A DNA stretch of 14,162 nucleotides from an uncultured Steroidobacter sp. (GTDB taxonomy: Bacteria > Pseudomonadota > Gammaproteobacteria > Steroidobacterales > Steroidobacteraceae), in assembly GCA_946478975.1 (NCBI GenBank), contig CAMLEO010000188.1, positions 1 through 14,162 on the forward strand, in the 5' to 3' direction. Position numbers and translations under genes: made by a program. This document shows positions 13,164 through 14,162 of this stretch, one piece after another; within the stretch, counting starts at the first letter, position 1, and every line of letters begins with the position of its first letter. The notes below the pieces were generated by a model that was not told the DNA's origin, made no database searches, and saw only the letters and a program-made list of their open reading frames with translations.

Positions 13164-14162
13164 ATGTTCCACCCCTTGCCGCTTTACATAGGTCTGCGTT
13201 ACGTGCGCAGCCGCAAAGGCTTCTTCGTTTCGTTCATCAGTTGGGTTTCGATGATCGGCATCTGCGTCGGGGTCATGGCGCTGATCACCATCATTTCGGT
13301 CATGAACGGCCTGGAAGGGGAGTTGCGCACCCGGCTGCTGAGCCTGGCCTCGCACGCCACGCTGTCCGGGAAACCTGAACAGCTGCGCGACTGGCCGCAG
13401 CTGGCTGAACGGATCCGCAAGGAACCGGGCGTGATCGGCGTGGCGCCATACATCGATCTGCAGGGCATGCTCGGCCGCGGCGATGACATGCGAGCCGCAA
13501 TGGTTCGCGGCGTCGATCCCAACATCGAGCCGCAGGTCTCCGAAATCAGCAAGCACATGCAAGCCGGTTCGTTCTCGGACCTGATTCCGGGCGAGCAGCA
13601 CATCATTCTCGGCTCCGGTCTGGCGTATGCGCTGGATGCGCGCATTGGCGATGAAGTCACCGTGCTGGTGCCGGAAACGGTGAGTGCGGAAGAGGGCGTG
13701 ATCGCAGGGATCGACGTGCGTCCGCGCATTCAAACATTCATCGTCAGCGGCGTGTTCGAGGTCGGCGCACAGGAGCACGACAACGTGCTGGCGCTGATTC
13801 ATTTGCAGGACGCGTCCGGTCTCGCCGGAACGCATGGCCTGCCGAGCGGCCTGCGACTGAAGTTCGACGATATTTTCGCGGCGCCGGTGCGCACCCCGGA
13901 AATCAATAAATCGCTCGGCGGCCAGTTCAAGGTCAGCGACTGGTCGATCGAAAACGCCAGTTACTTTCGGGCGGTTCGCATCGAGAAGACCATGATGAGC
14001 TTGATCCTGATGCTCATCGTCGCGGTCGCCGCGTTCAACATCATCGCGGCACTCGTCATGGTCGTGAACGAGAAGCGCACGGACATCGCAAATCTTCGCT
14101 CCGTGGGCATGACGCCGCGTTCAGTCGTCGGTGTGTTCATTACGCACGGTGTGCTCATCGGC
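13164..14162 (+). CDS. lolC: Lipoprotein-releasing ABC transporter permease, LolC/LolE family (3' end outside window)
   Basis: This frame is open from ATG 13164 to the window edge, 333 codons without a stop; about 80 residues of a normal 410-residue protein are missing. LolC/E with the ATPase LolD extracts lipoproteins from the inner membrane and hands them to LolA. The N terminus PLYIGLRYVRSR is typical, and the first transmembrane segment (about 23-48) ends in ISVMNGLEGELRTRLL. A large periplasmic domain follows to about residue 270. Transmembrane segment 2 is near 276-297, then the FtsX-type element NEKRTDIANLRSVGMTPRSV. The N-terminal helix mixes LolC-like and LolE-like features, so the subtype (LolC, LolE or hybrid LolF) is open. 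No strong Shine-Dalgarno is visible. lolD would be expected next. Confidence 0.93.
   Translation, partial: MFHPLPLYIGLRYVRSRKGFFVSFISWVSMIGICVGVMALITIISVMNGLEGELRTRLLSLASHATLSGKPEQLRDWPQLAERIRKEPGVIGVAPYIDLQGMLGRGDDMRAAMVRGVDPNIEPQVSEISKHMQAGSFSDLIPGEQHIILGSGLAYALDARIGDEVTVLVPETVSAEEGVIAGIDVRPRIQTFIVSGVFEVGAQEHDNVLALIHLQDASGLAGTHGLPSGLRLKFDDIFAAPVRTPEINKSLGGQFKVSDWSIENASYFRAVRIEKTMMSLILMLIVAVAAFNIIAALVMVVNEKRTDIANLRSVGMTPRSVVGVFITHGVLIG

Noticed and set aside
13140..13835. Antisense frame of 231 codons at the right edge
   Set aside because: The + frame opposite it encodes a clear LolC/E permease that runs to the window end.

Overview
The window looks like core chromosome of a GC-rich gammaproteobacterium. 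The order lepB, DUF4845, rnc, era, recO, pdxJ, acpS matches the classical enterobacterial and pseudomonad cluster. A CsiV-family gene beside mfd and a LolC/E permease point the same way. The exact lineage (perhaps near Xanthomonadales, Nevskiales or Steroidobacter-like bacteria) is inference. I see no mobile elements, RNA genes or CRISPR arrays.

Region 1 (1-4192, + strand) is a tightly packed housekeeping operon. It holds the 3' end of the leader peptidase gene lepB, a small one-helix membrane protein (DUF4845), RNase III (rnc), the ribosome-assembly GTPase Era, the recombination mediator RecO, pyridoxine 5'-phosphate synthase (pdxJ) and holo-ACP synthase (acpS). Gaps are a few bases and rnc/era overlap, so translational coupling is likely.

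Region 2 (4202-8318, + strand) continues in the same direction with a DEDDy PolB-type 3'-5' exonuclease, the 23S rRNA m5U1939 methyltransferase RlmD (ATGA overlap with the exonuclease), the peptidoglycan-recycling glucosaminidase NagZ, and a two-domain signalling protein. That last protein is the most unusual gene here. Its N-terminal PAS domain has the sequence of a LOV photoreceptor domain but lacks the photoreactive cysteine and the signalling glutamine. Its GGDEF domain has lost the GGDEF motif itself but keeps an RxxD motif at the spacing of the c-di-GMP inhibitory site.

Region 3 (8315-12981, - strand) holds, in transcription order, a small secreted protein of unknown function (12981-12676), the transcription-repair coupling factor Mfd, and a CsiV-like periplasmic peptidoglycan-binding protein. 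The CsiV gene ends tail-to-tail with the LOV/GGDEF gene, their stop codons overlapping by 4 bp. Several good hairpins lie in the leader of the small gene and between it and mfd.

Region 4 (12982-14162) is a divergent promoter region followed by the start of a lolC/lolE-type permease gene that is open to the window edge.

Most of the window is ordinary. The parts worth a second look are the degenerate LOV-GGDEF protein between nagZ and csiV, the duplicated start region of the exonuclease gene, the hairpin over the rlmD ribosome-binding site, and the structured intergenic regions around the small secreted protein.
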